Assembly: GCA_019752335.1 (NCBI GenBank)
Contig: JAIEMJ010000004.1
Span: forward strand, 124,001-188,000
DNA: 64,000 nucleotides
Reading direction: 5' to 3'
From: Bryobacteraceae bacterium
GTDB taxonomy: Bacteria > Acidobacteriota > Terriglobia > Bryobacterales > Bryobacteraceae
Positions 17,647-26,189 of the stretch are shown here, in pieces (the stretch's first letter is position 1; each line of letters starts with the position of its first letter). The notes under the pieces are model-generated. The model saw nothing but the letters and a program-made list of their open reading frames with translations. It was not told the origin of the DNA and did no database searches. Position numbers and translations under genes: made by a program.

Positions 17647-20521
17647 CGCGCAGTCGCTCGATACTGGATATTCCGCGCAGATCAAGCAGTTCACCACGGA
17701 CCCGCAGTTTCTTACGGAACTGGTGGATCACTTGCCCGCTTCGGCCACCGTGCCCACGCCTGAGAAGTTCCTCGGGCACATCGCCGGCGCGCCAGACCAT
17801 CTTACCTACGCCGCGGACGTCCATAAGTACTTCCGGGCCGTCGCGCAAGCTTCGCCGCGTGTCCGTGTGCTGTCGCTGGGCAAGAGCGAAGAGGGACGCG
17901 AGACAATTTTGGCCCTGATCTCGGACGAAGCCAATCTGAAGCGGCTGGACCGTTTGAAAGAGATCACCGCCAAACTCGCCGACCCGCGCAAGCTTACGGA
18001 GGCGGAGTCGAAGACGTTGATCGCCGAAGGTTTGCCCTTTTACTGGGCCACCGGCAGCTTGCATTCGCCCGAAACTGGGTCGCCCGAGATGCTGATGGAA
18101 CTCGTCTATCGCCTGGCGGTGGAAGATACAGCGCTCGTCCGCAACATCCGGCAGAATACCGTCATCATGATGACCCCGGTGACCGAAGTGGATGGCCGCG
18201 AGCGCATGGTGGACCTCTATCGTTGGCGCAAAGCGAATCCCAACCGCACGGCGCCGCCGCTGCTCTATTGGGGTAAGTACGTCGCCCACGACAACAATCG
18301 CGACGGCATGGCGCTATCGCTAAACTTGAGCCAGATGGTGATGAAGACGTTTTTCGACTACCATCCTCAGGTGATGCACGACTTACACGAGAGCGTGCCG
18401 TACCTGTACATCTCCACCGGCATGGGACCTTACAACGCCTGGATTGACCCGATTGTCGTCAACGAGTGGCAGAAGCTCGCTTATAACGAAATCGAGGAAC
18501 TCACCAAGCGCGGCGTCGCCGGCGTTTGGACCCACGGCTTCTATGACGGCTGGGCGGCCAATTACATGTTCATGGCCGCGCAAGGCCATAACTCCATCGG
18601 ACGTTTCTACGAGACCTTCGGAAACGGCGGCGCCGATACGCGCGACCGGACGCTACCCGCGTCCAGCACCAGCCGGACTTGGTTCCGTCCGAATCCACCT
18701 TTCGAGAAGGTTCGCTGGTCCATGCGCAACAACACCAACTTACAGCAGAGCGGACTGCTGTTGGGGATGAATTATGTGGCGAACAACAAAGCTACGTTTC
18801 TCGAGAATTTCTATCTCAAGAGCCTGCGCAGCGTGCAGAAAGCGGCGAAAGAGGGCCCCGCGGCCTACGTGATTCCTGGCAATGACCCGCGCCCGGGCCA
18901 AGTAGCGGGACTCGTCAACTTACTCCGTGCGCAAGGCGTGGAAGTTCACCGCTTGACGGAGACCAGCGGCAGTCATGTGGAAGGCAGCTACGTCGTTCGC
19001 ATGGACCAGCCCTATAGCCGCCAAGCGGACATGTTACTCGATACGCAGTACTACAGCGCCAACGATCCCCGCCCGTACGACGACACCGGTTGGACGCTCG
19101 GCGCGCTGCGTAATATTCAAACCACGCGCGTCACCGACGCCGCGATTCTCAAGGCGTCGATGACCTTAGTGAATGAGGCGCCAAAGCCCACTTACAAGAT
19201 GATCGGTGACTCCGCCAGTGCCGGCTTCCTGATCGCGCACAACGCCGACGTCGAGTTGATGCAGTTCCGCGTCCGCCTGCAGGACGTGAAGATGCAAGCC
19301 GTGGAGGAGGGCTTTAGCTTCGCTGGCCGCGAGTTCGCGCCCGGGGCGTTTCTGATTCGCACGGCAGGCAATCCGCCGGATCTTCGCGCGCAAGTAGAAC
19401 GGGAGGCGCGCGCCCTGGGACTTACTGTTTATGCCCTGGCCGAGTTACCCCGCGTCGCGACGCATGAGTTGGCGATGCCCCGGGTCGCGCTGGTGCATAC
19501 GTGGCTTAACACGCAAAGCGAAGGCTGGTATCGCATGGAATTCGACAAGCTGGGAATTCCTTATGACTATGTTTCGGACCATGCGCTGCGCAATCCGAAT
19601 TTGCGCGCCAAGTGGGATGTGATTATCCTCGGACCCGTACCCGCCACCGCGCAGCGACTGGTAAACGGTGTGCCGATGCGCGGCGGGGATCCGATTCCCT
19701 GGAAGGCCTCGGCGTTAACCCCAAACTTCGGCACCGGCCCGGACCAGGTGGACGACATCCGGGGCGGCATGGGCTTGGCCGGCGTCCAGAACATCGCGCA
19801 GTTTGTCGAGGCCGGCGGGCTCTTCGTCACGGTGGCCGGCAATGCGTCGCTGCCGATTGACTACGGCTTGATCGACGGCGTCACGATTCAAACGACGCAG
19901 GCCTTGAACGTGCGTGGCAGCGTGGTGCGCTCCCAAGTGGCCGACGAACTCAGCCCGATCGCCTACGGCTATAGCCGCACGCTGCCGGTTTACTTCAATC
20001 AGGCGCCGGTGCTGAATGTGCGCACTACCGGTTTGCCTGGCGAAACAGCGGAAGCCCCCGCGGCCCGCACGTCGGGGCGCGGCTCGCTGACTGATCCGGA
20101 CATCCCGCAAGGGCGGCCCTACTCCTCACCGTTGCCCCGCGCGATGCCTCCGGCCCCCGGCGAAGAGGCGCCGGCGTCCGCCGAGATGCTGGAACAAATG
20201 CGCGCCTATGTGCTGCCGGAAGGTCAGCGTCCGCGGGTTGTTTTGCGTTTTGCCGACGAGGCGAATCTCCTGGTTTCCGGCATGCTGACGGGCGGCCGCG
20301 AACTCGCCTTGAAGCCGGCCGTCGTCGACGTGCCGCGCGGCCAGGGCCACTTCCTGCTCTTCGCCAATAACCCGATGTGGCGCCATCAGACGCAGGGCAG
20401 CTTTTTCCTGCTCTTCAATGCACTGTTGAATTTCAATAACTTAGACGCGGGCCGCGCCAAAGGTGCGCGCCGCGCGGCGAATGGAGTAAACGCAAACGAC
20501 CTGGGAGGCGTCAATCCCTAG
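17606..20521 (+). CDS. M14-family zinc carboxypeptidase, secreted, large
   Basis: About 971 residues starting with a signal peptide (MMKWLSLACPILLSAQS). The start is uncertain between 17594, 17606 and 17609. The M14 zinc ligands are visible as HSPE (His153, Glu156) and a later His in the region VMHDLHES. The substrate-binding Asn-Arg lies in AHDNNRDG. The long region after the catalytic domain resembles the glutamine amidotransferase-like extension seen in large acidobacterial M14 proteins, and the C-terminus is rich in Ala/Pro. It overlaps hisA and shares a base with the following lytic transglycosylase, so it is probably transcribed with the his operon. An export role in peptide turnover is inferred. 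Confidence 0.85.
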   Translation: MMKWLSLACPILLSAQSLDTGYSAQIKQFTTDPQFLTELVDHLPASATVPTPEKFLGHIAGAPDHLTYAADVHKYFRAVAQASPRVRVLSLGKSEEGRETILALISDEANLKRLDRLKEITAKLADPRKLTEAESKTLIAEGLPFYWATGSLHSPETGSPEMLMELVYRLAVEDTALVRNIRQNTVIMMTPVTEVDGRERMVDLYRWRKANPNRTAPPLLYWGKYVAHDNNRDGMALSLNLSQMVMKTFFDYHPQVMHDLHESVPYLYISTGMGPYNAWIDPIVVNEWQKLAYNEIEELTKRGVAGVWTHGFYDGWAANYMFMAAQGHNSIGRFYETFGNGGADTRDRTLPASSTSRTWFRPNPPFEKVRWSMRNNTNLQQSGLLLGMNYVANNKATFLENFYLKSLRSVQKAAKEGPAAYVIPGNDPRPGQVAGLVNLLRAQGVEVHRLTETSGSHVEGSYVVRMDQPYSRQADMLLDTQYYSANDPRPYDDTGWTLGALRNIQTTRVTDAAILKASMTLVNEAPKPTYKMIGDSASAGFLIAHNADVELMQFRVRLQDVKMQAVEEGFSFAGREFAPGAFLIRTAGNPPDLRAQVEREARALGLTVYALAELPRVATHELAMPRVALVHTWLNTQSEGWYRMEFDKLGIPYDYVSDHALRNPNLRAKWDVIILGPVPATAQRLVNGVPMRGGDPIPWKASALTPNFGTGPDQVDDIRGGMGLAGVQNIAQFVEAGGLFVTVAGNASLPIDYGLIDGVTIQTTQALNVRGSVVRSQVADELSPIAYGYSRTLPVYFNQAPVLNVRTTGLPGETAEAPAARTSGRGSLTDPDIPQGRPYSSPLPRAMPPAPGEEAPASAEMLEQMRAYVLPEGQRPRVVLRFADEANLLVSGMLTGGRELALKPAVVDVPRGQGHFLLFANNPMWRHQTQGSFFLLFNALLNFNNLDAGRAKGARRAANGVNANDLGGVNP

Positions 20522-21165
20522 TGATGCGGTTGGCTGCATGTTATTTACTCCTCCACTCGGTGGCGGTCGGCGCGGAGTTGGCTGTTCTCGCGAACGGCTT
20601 TTCTCTCCGCGTCGACCGGCACGAGCAACAGGGTGCGGAATACGTGCTTTATTCGGCCCAAGGCATCACGCGTTTGCCGGTTCGCGAGGTGCTGGAGTTC
20701 GAGGCCATCCCCACGCCCATTACCGCGCCTGCGCTGGTACCAGTGGTACCGGTGAAAGCCGAAACGAAGCCGCCCGCCACGCCCACGCAACTGGTGGAAC
20801 GCGCCGCGGAAAAGCATGGGTTGCCGCCTGAGTTTGTAAAGCTGGTGGCGCGCGCTGAATCCGCCCTGAACCCGCGGGCCGTGTCGCCGAAGGGCGCGAT
20901 TGGCCTGATGCAGTTGATGCCGGAGACCGCCGCGGCGCTGAAGGTGGATCCGCATGACGCCGAGCAGAATGCCGAAGCCGGTGCGCGCCTGCTGAAGGAA
21001 CTGCTGCTGCAGTATCAGAATCAGCCAGATCAACTCCGCCGCGCGCTTGCTGCTTATAACGCCGGGCCTGGCGCCGTCGCGCGCTACAACGGCGTGCCGC
21101 CTTATCGCGAAACGCAGTTGTACGTCGATAAGATTGTCGGCCAGTACAAGCGCACGCTGCAGTAG
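20521..21165 (+). CDS. Lytic transglycosylase, SLT domain, secreted
   Basis: A 214-residue protein. The first codon is a GTG sharing a base with the previous stop, and an ATG follows immediately at 20524. A signal peptide (RLAACYLLLHSVAVGA) is followed by a Pro/Ala/Thr-rich linker to residue 90 and then the SLT domain. The catalytic Glu113 is in ARAESALNP, then SPKGAIGLMQLMPETA and ALAAYNAGPGAV, all diagnostic. It cleaves peptidoglycan to 1,6-anhydro-muropeptides in the periplasm. It is the last gene of the his-M14 transcription unit and is convergent with the phosphoesterase. Confidence 0.92.
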   Translation: MMRLAACYLLLHSVAVGAELAVLANGFSLRVDRHEQQGAEYVLYSAQGITRLPVREVLEFEAIPTPITAPALVPVVPVKAETKPPATPTQLVERAAEKHGLPPEFVKLVARAESALNPRAVSPKGAIGLMQLMPETAAALKVDPHDAEQNAEAGARLLKELLLQYQNQPDQLRRALAAYNAGPGAVARYNGVPPYRETQLYVDKIVGQYKRTLQ

Positions 21166-21166
21166 C

Positions 21167-22507
21167 TTACTTCGTCAGCGTAAAGCAATCCACTTCGCGG
21201 CCTTGGACGTCGATTTGGCGGAAGCTCAGTTTCTTGCCTTCAATCTCAAACCAGGAAAACGAATTCACGTTCGAGACGAACTTGTGCGTGAAGCTTTGCC
21301 AAGTGCCCGGTTCGCCACCCTGATCCTTGTCGTAGAGCCCCGCGCCGCCCGCGCCCGTCACTAAGTAGATTGGCAACTTGGCTTTCGTCTTCGTCACGCC
21401 GTCGAATTCTTTATCGAAGGCGAATTTACCATCGACGACGCCTTTCTTCGGCGCGTCGCTGGAGACGGCGAATTGCAGGGGGTAAGTCCGTTGGTAATTG
21501 TGGACGTGGCCGGCTAGCACTAAGTCCACCCGGTATTTTTCGAAGAGGTTCGTCATCCAGCGCGGATGCTGCTCCTTAAAGTGCGCCACCGATGAATTGA
21601 AGGCCGGATGATGCATGGTGACGAAGCGCCAGGTGTAAGCCTGGGAGGCTTTGAGCTCTTTCTCCAGCCACGCGCTGAGTTGCGGCGTGGACCAATCGAG
21701 ATACGTATTGCTATCCACAGCAATCCAGTAAGAATTCCCGTAAGTGAAGGAAAAGCTGCCCATGCGATTCAGTTTTTCGCCCGCCCCGGACTGGACGGCC
21801 TGAAGGTCGGCCGGCGAACCCTCGAACTTACGCTCCGGAGTCTCCGGTCCGTTCAGTGGCTGGTGCCAATAGTAGTAGTAAGCGAGGGTGTCCGGGTATT
21901 TTCCCAGGTCGGTTGCCGCCGTATCATGATTGCCTACGACGCCGATTATGGGCCGGGCGCGCAGCAGCGGCAGCGCTTCGCTGTTGTAGATCGGATAGAA
22001 CTTCTCGCGATACTCGCTGATTCTTCCGCGCGAATAAACGATGTCACCCGTCACTTGGATGAAGTCCGGTTGCCGCTGCTGTACTTGTTTGGCGATCTGG
22101 CGTTGCGGCGTATTGTTCTGCCCGCAGTCGCCGAAGACGGCGAACTGGTAGCGTTGCGCCGCCGTTTTGCGCGCCAGTCCACGCGCAGTGAACACGGGCT
22201 GATTCTCCCGGCGCACTTCGTAGTCGAACTCGGCGCCGGGTTTCAGACCAGTAAGTTCAGCCGTATAAACCAAATGTGGCTCAATCTCGCGCACGGCAAT
22301 CCGGCGCCAGGTAATCTTCGGTTGTGCAGTCCACTTTGTGGCGCCGGACGTCCTGGTGTAAACGCTAAAGGACGCTGGGCTATTCTCCGTATGCCACATC
22401 AGGCTCAGTCTGGTCGCGTCGGCGCGTGCGGGACCTAATTGCAAATAGGGGACCTGCAAGAACGGCTCAGCCGAGTAGGCCAGAAGAAAGAGAAGGCTGG
22501 TGAACAC
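21167..22507 (-). CDS. Purple-acid-phosphatase-like metallophosphoesterase, secreted
   Basis: A 446-residue exported protein (signal MFTSLLFLLAYSAEP). It has an N-terminal fibronectin-like purple acid phosphatase domain (residues about 20-110) and a calcineurin-like catalytic domain. Metal-ligand motifs are FGDCGQN, GDIVYSRG, GVVGNHD, TMHHPAF and AGHVHNYQRTYP. It should hydrolyse phosphate esters in the periplasm or outside the cell. The gene runs towards the lytic transglycosylase and is 9 bp downstream of the oxidoreductase fusion, so it is probably in one operon with it. Confidence 0.9.
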   Translation of the reverse strand: MFTSLLFLLAYSAEPFLQVPYLQLGPARADATRLSLMWHTENSPASFSVYTRTSGATKWTAQPKITWRRIAVREIEPHLVYTAELTGLKPGAEFDYEVRRENQPVFTARGLARKTAAQRYQFAVFGDCGQNNTPQRQIAKQVQQRQPDFIQVTGDIVYSRGRISEYREKFYPIYNSEALPLLRARPIIGVVGNHDTAATDLGKYPDTLAYYYYWHQPLNGPETPERKFEGSPADLQAVQSGAGEKLNRMGSFSFTYGNSYWIAVDSNTYLDWSTPQLSAWLEKELKASQAYTWRFVTMHHPAFNSSVAHFKEQHPRWMTNLFEKYRVDLVLAGHVHNYQRTYPLQFAVSSDAPKKGVVDGKFAFDKEFDGVTKTKAKLPIYLVTGAGGAGLYDKDQGGEPGTWQSFTHKFVSNVNSFSWFEIEGKKLSFRQIDVQGREVDCFTLTK

Positions 22508-22516
22508 GCCTTTAGT

Positions 22517-24238
22517 TTACAACTCGCGGATGACAATGCCGCGAAATTCCACTTGAATCGGAGGTCCGGAGTGTACCTGCAGGGCAATGAAACCGCGCCG
22601 CAATAAACCAGGTTCTGTTTCGACGTAGTGAACCGTCCGCACGCCATTCAGATAGAGCGAAATGAAGTTACCCTGCGCCCGGACGACGTACTGGTTCCAC
22701 CCGGACTGGTCCAGCGCGGCGACCGCCTCCGGCGGCGGCGACTGCAACACGCGCTTGCGGCGCGACTCATCATAGAGCGCGCCCCAATACTGCTGGCCAA
22801 TGTCGGCCTGGTAGCCCGACACTTCGTGCGAATCCGGTACGGGCTCGCTGCGAAATTGGACGCCGGAATTCCCTTCGCCGCGGCGCAGCCGGAACTCGAG
22901 CTTCAGCTCGAAGTCGTCGTAGTGGGCGCGTGTGCGGAGGAAGTCGTTGTACTTCTGCCCTTCGTGGCGGCCGGTGATGACGCCGTTGCTCGCGCTCCAG
23001 CATGCGGCCGTGTCGACGATGAAGTCGCTGAGGTCGCGGCCATTCCAGAGCGGCCGCCATTCACCGGCGCGCTGGCTGGCGTGTACCGTTTCGCCGGTTT
23101 TGTAGGCCAGATTTCCGAGGTGCGCCGCATTCGCGGCGGCCACAGCCGAGGCTACATCGGACGCCGGCGTCTGCCGGCTGCGCACGCAGGCCAGAAAGTT
23201 TTGCATGTGCGGCAGGGTGCCGTCCACACTGCTCTTCATTGTGCGCGCGGGCGCGGGCCGCGACGTCTTCTGCGTCCGGATGTCCTCTTCGGTGTAGAGC
23301 GCGTAGCCCGCGCGATCCAGCCGCAGGGTGGCCTTGTCGCCGCGGAAGACCATGCCGCCGTCCTCGAAGCCCTGCGCCAGCGTACTGTCGTAAGTGCTCA
23401 AGAAGCCCTTCGCGTAGCGATAGCTGGCGGTAAGTGTGTCTGGGCACTCCCAATCCTTGAAGTGCGTATTGCCTCCGGTGGCCTGAGCCGTCACGGGCGA
23501 CGAGTCGTCCATCAGCCAGTGGATGGTGTCCACCCAATGCGAGTAGAGATCAGTGAGGGTGCCGTTACCGTAGTCCCAGAACCAGCGCCAGCGGCGGAAG
23601 CGCAATTCGCTCAACTCGCGCGGCGTCGCGGCGCCGAGCCACGCCTTCCAGTCGATGCCGGTGAGTCCGGGATCCGTCAGGGAAAGCGGCCGGTTGTAAT
23701 TCTGATACCAGTAGCTCTGCACCAGCGGGATGTGTCCTAACTCGCCGCTTTGTACCATCTGCCGCGCTTCGATGATATGCGGGTAGCTGCGTTGCTGATA
23801 GCCTACCTGCACCACGCGTCCGGACTTCCGCACCGCCGCTACCGCCGTTTCCCCTTCGCCCATCGAATGGGTGAGCGGCTTTTCGATGTAGACATCCTTG
23901 CCCGCGCCTACGGCCGCCACGAGCATCGGCACGTGCCAGTGATCGGGCGAGCCGATCAGCACGGCGTCGATGGTTTTGTCGTCCAGCACGCGGCGGAAAT
24001 CGGCTACTTCGCGGGCCCTGGGGGCTAGCGTGGATTTGGCCTTGGCGAGGTTCGCCGGATAGACGTCGCACAGGGCGGCGAAGTCGCAGGCGCCGGCTTG
24101 ATTGGCCATGCGCATGAGTAACTGGCCGCGTCCGCCGGTGCCGATGGCGCCGAGTTGAATCCGGTCATTGGCGCCGAGGATGCGCTGGTAGGAGGCGGCG
24201 CTAAGCGCGGCGGCGTGAGCAAAGCTGCGACGAGTCAT
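22517..24238 (-). CDS. Gfo/Idh/MocA oxidoreductase fused to DUF1080 (3-keto-disaccharide hydrolase) domain
   Basis: A 573-residue, two-domain exported protein with a Tat-like start (TRRSFAHAAALSAAS). Residues about 20-395 are a Gfo/Idh/MocA dehydrogenase: GAIGTGGRG nucleotide loop, GSPDHWHVPM, and EKPLTHSMGEGE with the catalytic Lys. The rest is a DUF1080 beta-sandwich: WRPLWNGRDLSDF, GNSGVQFRSE, GWNQYVVRAQGN. Together they fit the 3-keto-sugar route of disaccharide oxidation and cleavage described in Bacteroides and planctomycetes. The specific sugar is unknown. Confidence 0.88.
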   Translation of the reverse strand: MTRRSFAHAAALSAASYQRILGANDRIQLGAIGTGGRGQLLMRMANQAGACDFAALCDVYPANLAKAKSTLAPRAREVADFRRVLDDKTIDAVLIGSPDHWHVPMLVAAVGAGKDVYIEKPLTHSMGEGETAVAAVRKSGRVVQVGYQQRSYPHIIEARQMVQSGELGHIPLVQSYWYQNYNRPLSLTDPGLTGIDWKAWLGAATPRELSELRFRRWRWFWDYGNGTLTDLYSHWVDTIHWLMDDSSPVTAQATGGNTHFKDWECPDTLTASYRYAKGFLSTYDSTLAQGFEDGGMVFRGDKATLRLDRAGYALYTEEDIRTQKTSRPAPARTMKSSVDGTLPHMQNFLACVRSRQTPASDVASAVAAANAAHLGNLAYKTGETVHASQRAGEWRPLWNGRDLSDFIVDTAACWSASNGVITGRHEGQKYNDFLRTRAHYDDFELKLEFRLRRGEGNSGVQFRSEPVPDSHEVSGYQADIGQQYWGALYDESRRKRVLQSPPPEAVAALDQSGWNQYVVRAQGNFISLYLNGVRTVHYVETEPGLLRRGFIALQVHSGPPIQVEFRGIVIREL

Positions 24239-24247
24239 CGCCCGCTA

Positions 24248-24589
24248 TTATATGGGTTCTGAGCCGAAGCGGATGACGTTGCCATCGGGATCCTCCACGT
24301 GCAACTCCCAGGCCCAAGGACGGAGCGTGGGGGACATGCGGATCTTGACGGCCTGCGTGAGCAAGTGCGCGTAGAGCGCGTGTACGTCGTCGACGCCGAT
24401 CCAGATCCAGGCGCCGCCGCGGCCCTGGTCCTGCCGGCAGAGAAAGATCGGCGCCTGGTCCCGGTAGATACTCGCGAAGTCGTCGTCGCTCCAAGTTACT
24501 TTGCGGAAGCCGAGTAAGTCGACATAGAAATGCAGCGCTCGGGCCATGTCTTCCACGCGAAGAATCGGCTGGCAGTTCTCGAAATGCAT
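24248..24589 (-). CDS. VOC-family (glyoxalase/bleomycin-resistance-like) protein
   Basis: A 113-residue single VOC fold: PILRVEDMARALHFYVDLLGF at the start, IDVDDVHALYAHL-type text in the middle, and the ending WELHVEDPDGNVIRFGSE that carries the last metal-site Glu. It may be a glyoxalase, a dioxygenase or a binding protein, and the reaction cannot be told. It lies 9 bp upstream of the oxidoreductase fusion in the same direction and is divergent from the gene at 24607. Confidence 0.85.
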   Translation of the reverse strand: MHFENCQPILRVEDMARALHFYVDLLGFRKVTWSDDDFASIYRDQAPIFLCRQDQGRGGAWIWIGVDDVHALYAHLLTQAVKIRMSPTLRPWAWELHVEDPDGNVIRFGSEPI

Positions 24590-24606
24590 GCGCCATAGTG
24601 TACCCT

Positions 24607-25011
24607 ATGCGAATGATCTGGAAATTCTGCCTGACGCTCTGCCTTTGCCTCGCGCCACAACTAAGGGCCCAGTCTGTCGCCGTCATGTACTACTGGAAGG
24701 CCAAGCCCGGAAAGCTGGCCGAATATACGCGCTATGTGCGCGAAGTGGCGGAGCCCATCGACGAAGCCGCGCGCAGCCAGGGCGCTTTCGTCTCCGTCAC
24801 GACGCTGGTCTCCAATAAGCCCGACGGCCCCTGGACCCATCTGCGCATCTTCGTGCTGAAGGACCGCGCGCAGTTAGACGCCCTCTCCAAAGCACTCGAC
24901 GACGCCACCGCCCGGTTGGAACCCGACGAGGCCAAGCGCAAACGGCGCGGTGAGTATTCCGCCACCTTGCGCGATCTGGTCGAAAAAGAGATCGTCAGCG
25001 TGCTGAAGTAA
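24607..25011 (+). CDS. Small secreted protein, possible dimeric alpha/beta barrel
   Basis: About 134 residues with a signal peptide (MIWKFCLTLCLCLAPQLRAQ). The start is ambiguous among 24598, 24607 and 24613. The mature part begins VAVMYYWKAKPGKLAEYTRYV and has the spacing of a ferredoxin-like or antibiotic-monooxygenase-type barrel. The C-terminal half is basic and helical. No catalytic motif is seen. It is divergent from the VOC gene by 17 bp and convergent with the oxidoreductase that follows. Confidence 0.6.
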   Translation: MRMIWKFCLTLCLCLAPQLRAQSVAVMYYWKAKPGKLAEYTRYVREVAEPIDEAARSQGAFVSVTTLVSNKPDGPWTHLRIFVLKDRAQLDALSKALDDATARLEPDEAKRKRRGEYSATLRDLVEKEIVSVLK

Positions 25012-25012
25012 C

Positions 25013-26135
25013 TCAGCCCTTCAATAGCCGTTCCCAGGTCATCTCCTTGCCCGAGTAAATCGCCTCGCGCGCCAGAATCGCCATCAGCGTACTCTCCGCG
25101 CCCCAGATCGCCGCGTTCTCCATCTTGCCCGTCCGCGCGCCTTCAATAAACTGGTCGACGGCGTCCTTGGTGATGTCGTGCGTCGTCTTCACTTCTTCCA
25201 CCGGCTTACCCTCGCGATGGAGCTTGTAGCCTTGGCGCGATACGTGTACCGTGCCCTTTTCGCAGATGAACGTTTCGCCCACTTCGCTCCAACCGGTGCC
25301 GCGGCCGAACTGATTCGCGCTGAAGCTCACCACCAAGCCATTGGCGTATTGCATGGTGAAGGCCAGGTTATCGAGAATATCGCCGATATCCGTGCGCTGG
25401 CGGCTGCCGTAGCCGCACGCCTTTACGGGCTTCATATTCGTGAACCAATGAATCACGTCGATGTTGTGGCAATTCTGCTCAATGATCATGTCGCCGGACA
25501 TCTCTTTGTAGAAGAACCAATTGCGGATGCGCTCCTCACTGGCCTGATGGCCCTTCTTGATCGGCGCGCCGGTACCCAGCCACGCCGCGCACCATCTTCA
25601 GCGGACCCAGTTCGCCGCCCGTTACTAGCTGGTGGCAGTGCTGATACTCGGCGCCGTAGCGCTGTTGGAAATCCATGCTGATGCGCTTGGTGGGATCGGC
25701 CTTGCGCGCCGCGGCGAGCACGCGGTTGCAGCCCTTCACGTCGACCGCCGCCGCCTTCTCCATGAAGATATGCTTGCGCGCCTTGGTGGCCGCCTCAAAG
25801 TGCTCGGGGTGGAAGAAGATCGGCGTGGCGATGTACACCGCGTCGATGTCGGAGGCGAGCAGGTCCTGGTGTGCCTTAAACTTCTTCGCCCCCGCGTACT
25901 TGGCCTCGCCCACGGTCAGCCGGTCCTCGTAGATGTCGCAGAGCGCCGTCACTTTGGCGAACTCGTTCTTGGCGAAATAGCCGCTGACGTACATGCCGCG
26001 ATTGCCGCAGCCGAGCAGGCCCACGGACAGCGCCGAGTTGGCCTGGCTGCCGCGCACCAGGTGCGGGGCCATAATCGTGAAGGTGGCGGCGGCGCCTTTC
26101 GAGAGGAAATTACGCCGGTCAGTCTGGTTCGTCAT
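25013..26135 (-). pseudogene. Gfo/Idh/MocA-family oxidoreductase, frameshifted
   Basis: The start at 26135 has a good ribosome site (AAGGAG) and a Tat-like N-terminus (DRRNFLSKGAAATFTIM). The frame reads the nucleotide loop GLLGCGNRGM and FMEKAAAVDVKG, then breaks near 25578-25592. The other frame resumes with WLGTGAPIKKGH and continues to KEMTWERLLKG at 25013. One extra base (or two missing) around GCGCGGCGTGG explains it. Both halves are well preserved, so either the gene broke very recently or this is an assembly error. Intact, it would be a sugar or inositol dehydrogenase-like protein of about 370 residues. Confidence 0.8.
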
Positions 26136-26189
26136 GGAAGCTCCTTCAGGTAAACCCAATCCGAATCCTACTATACTGATGGGGATCCA

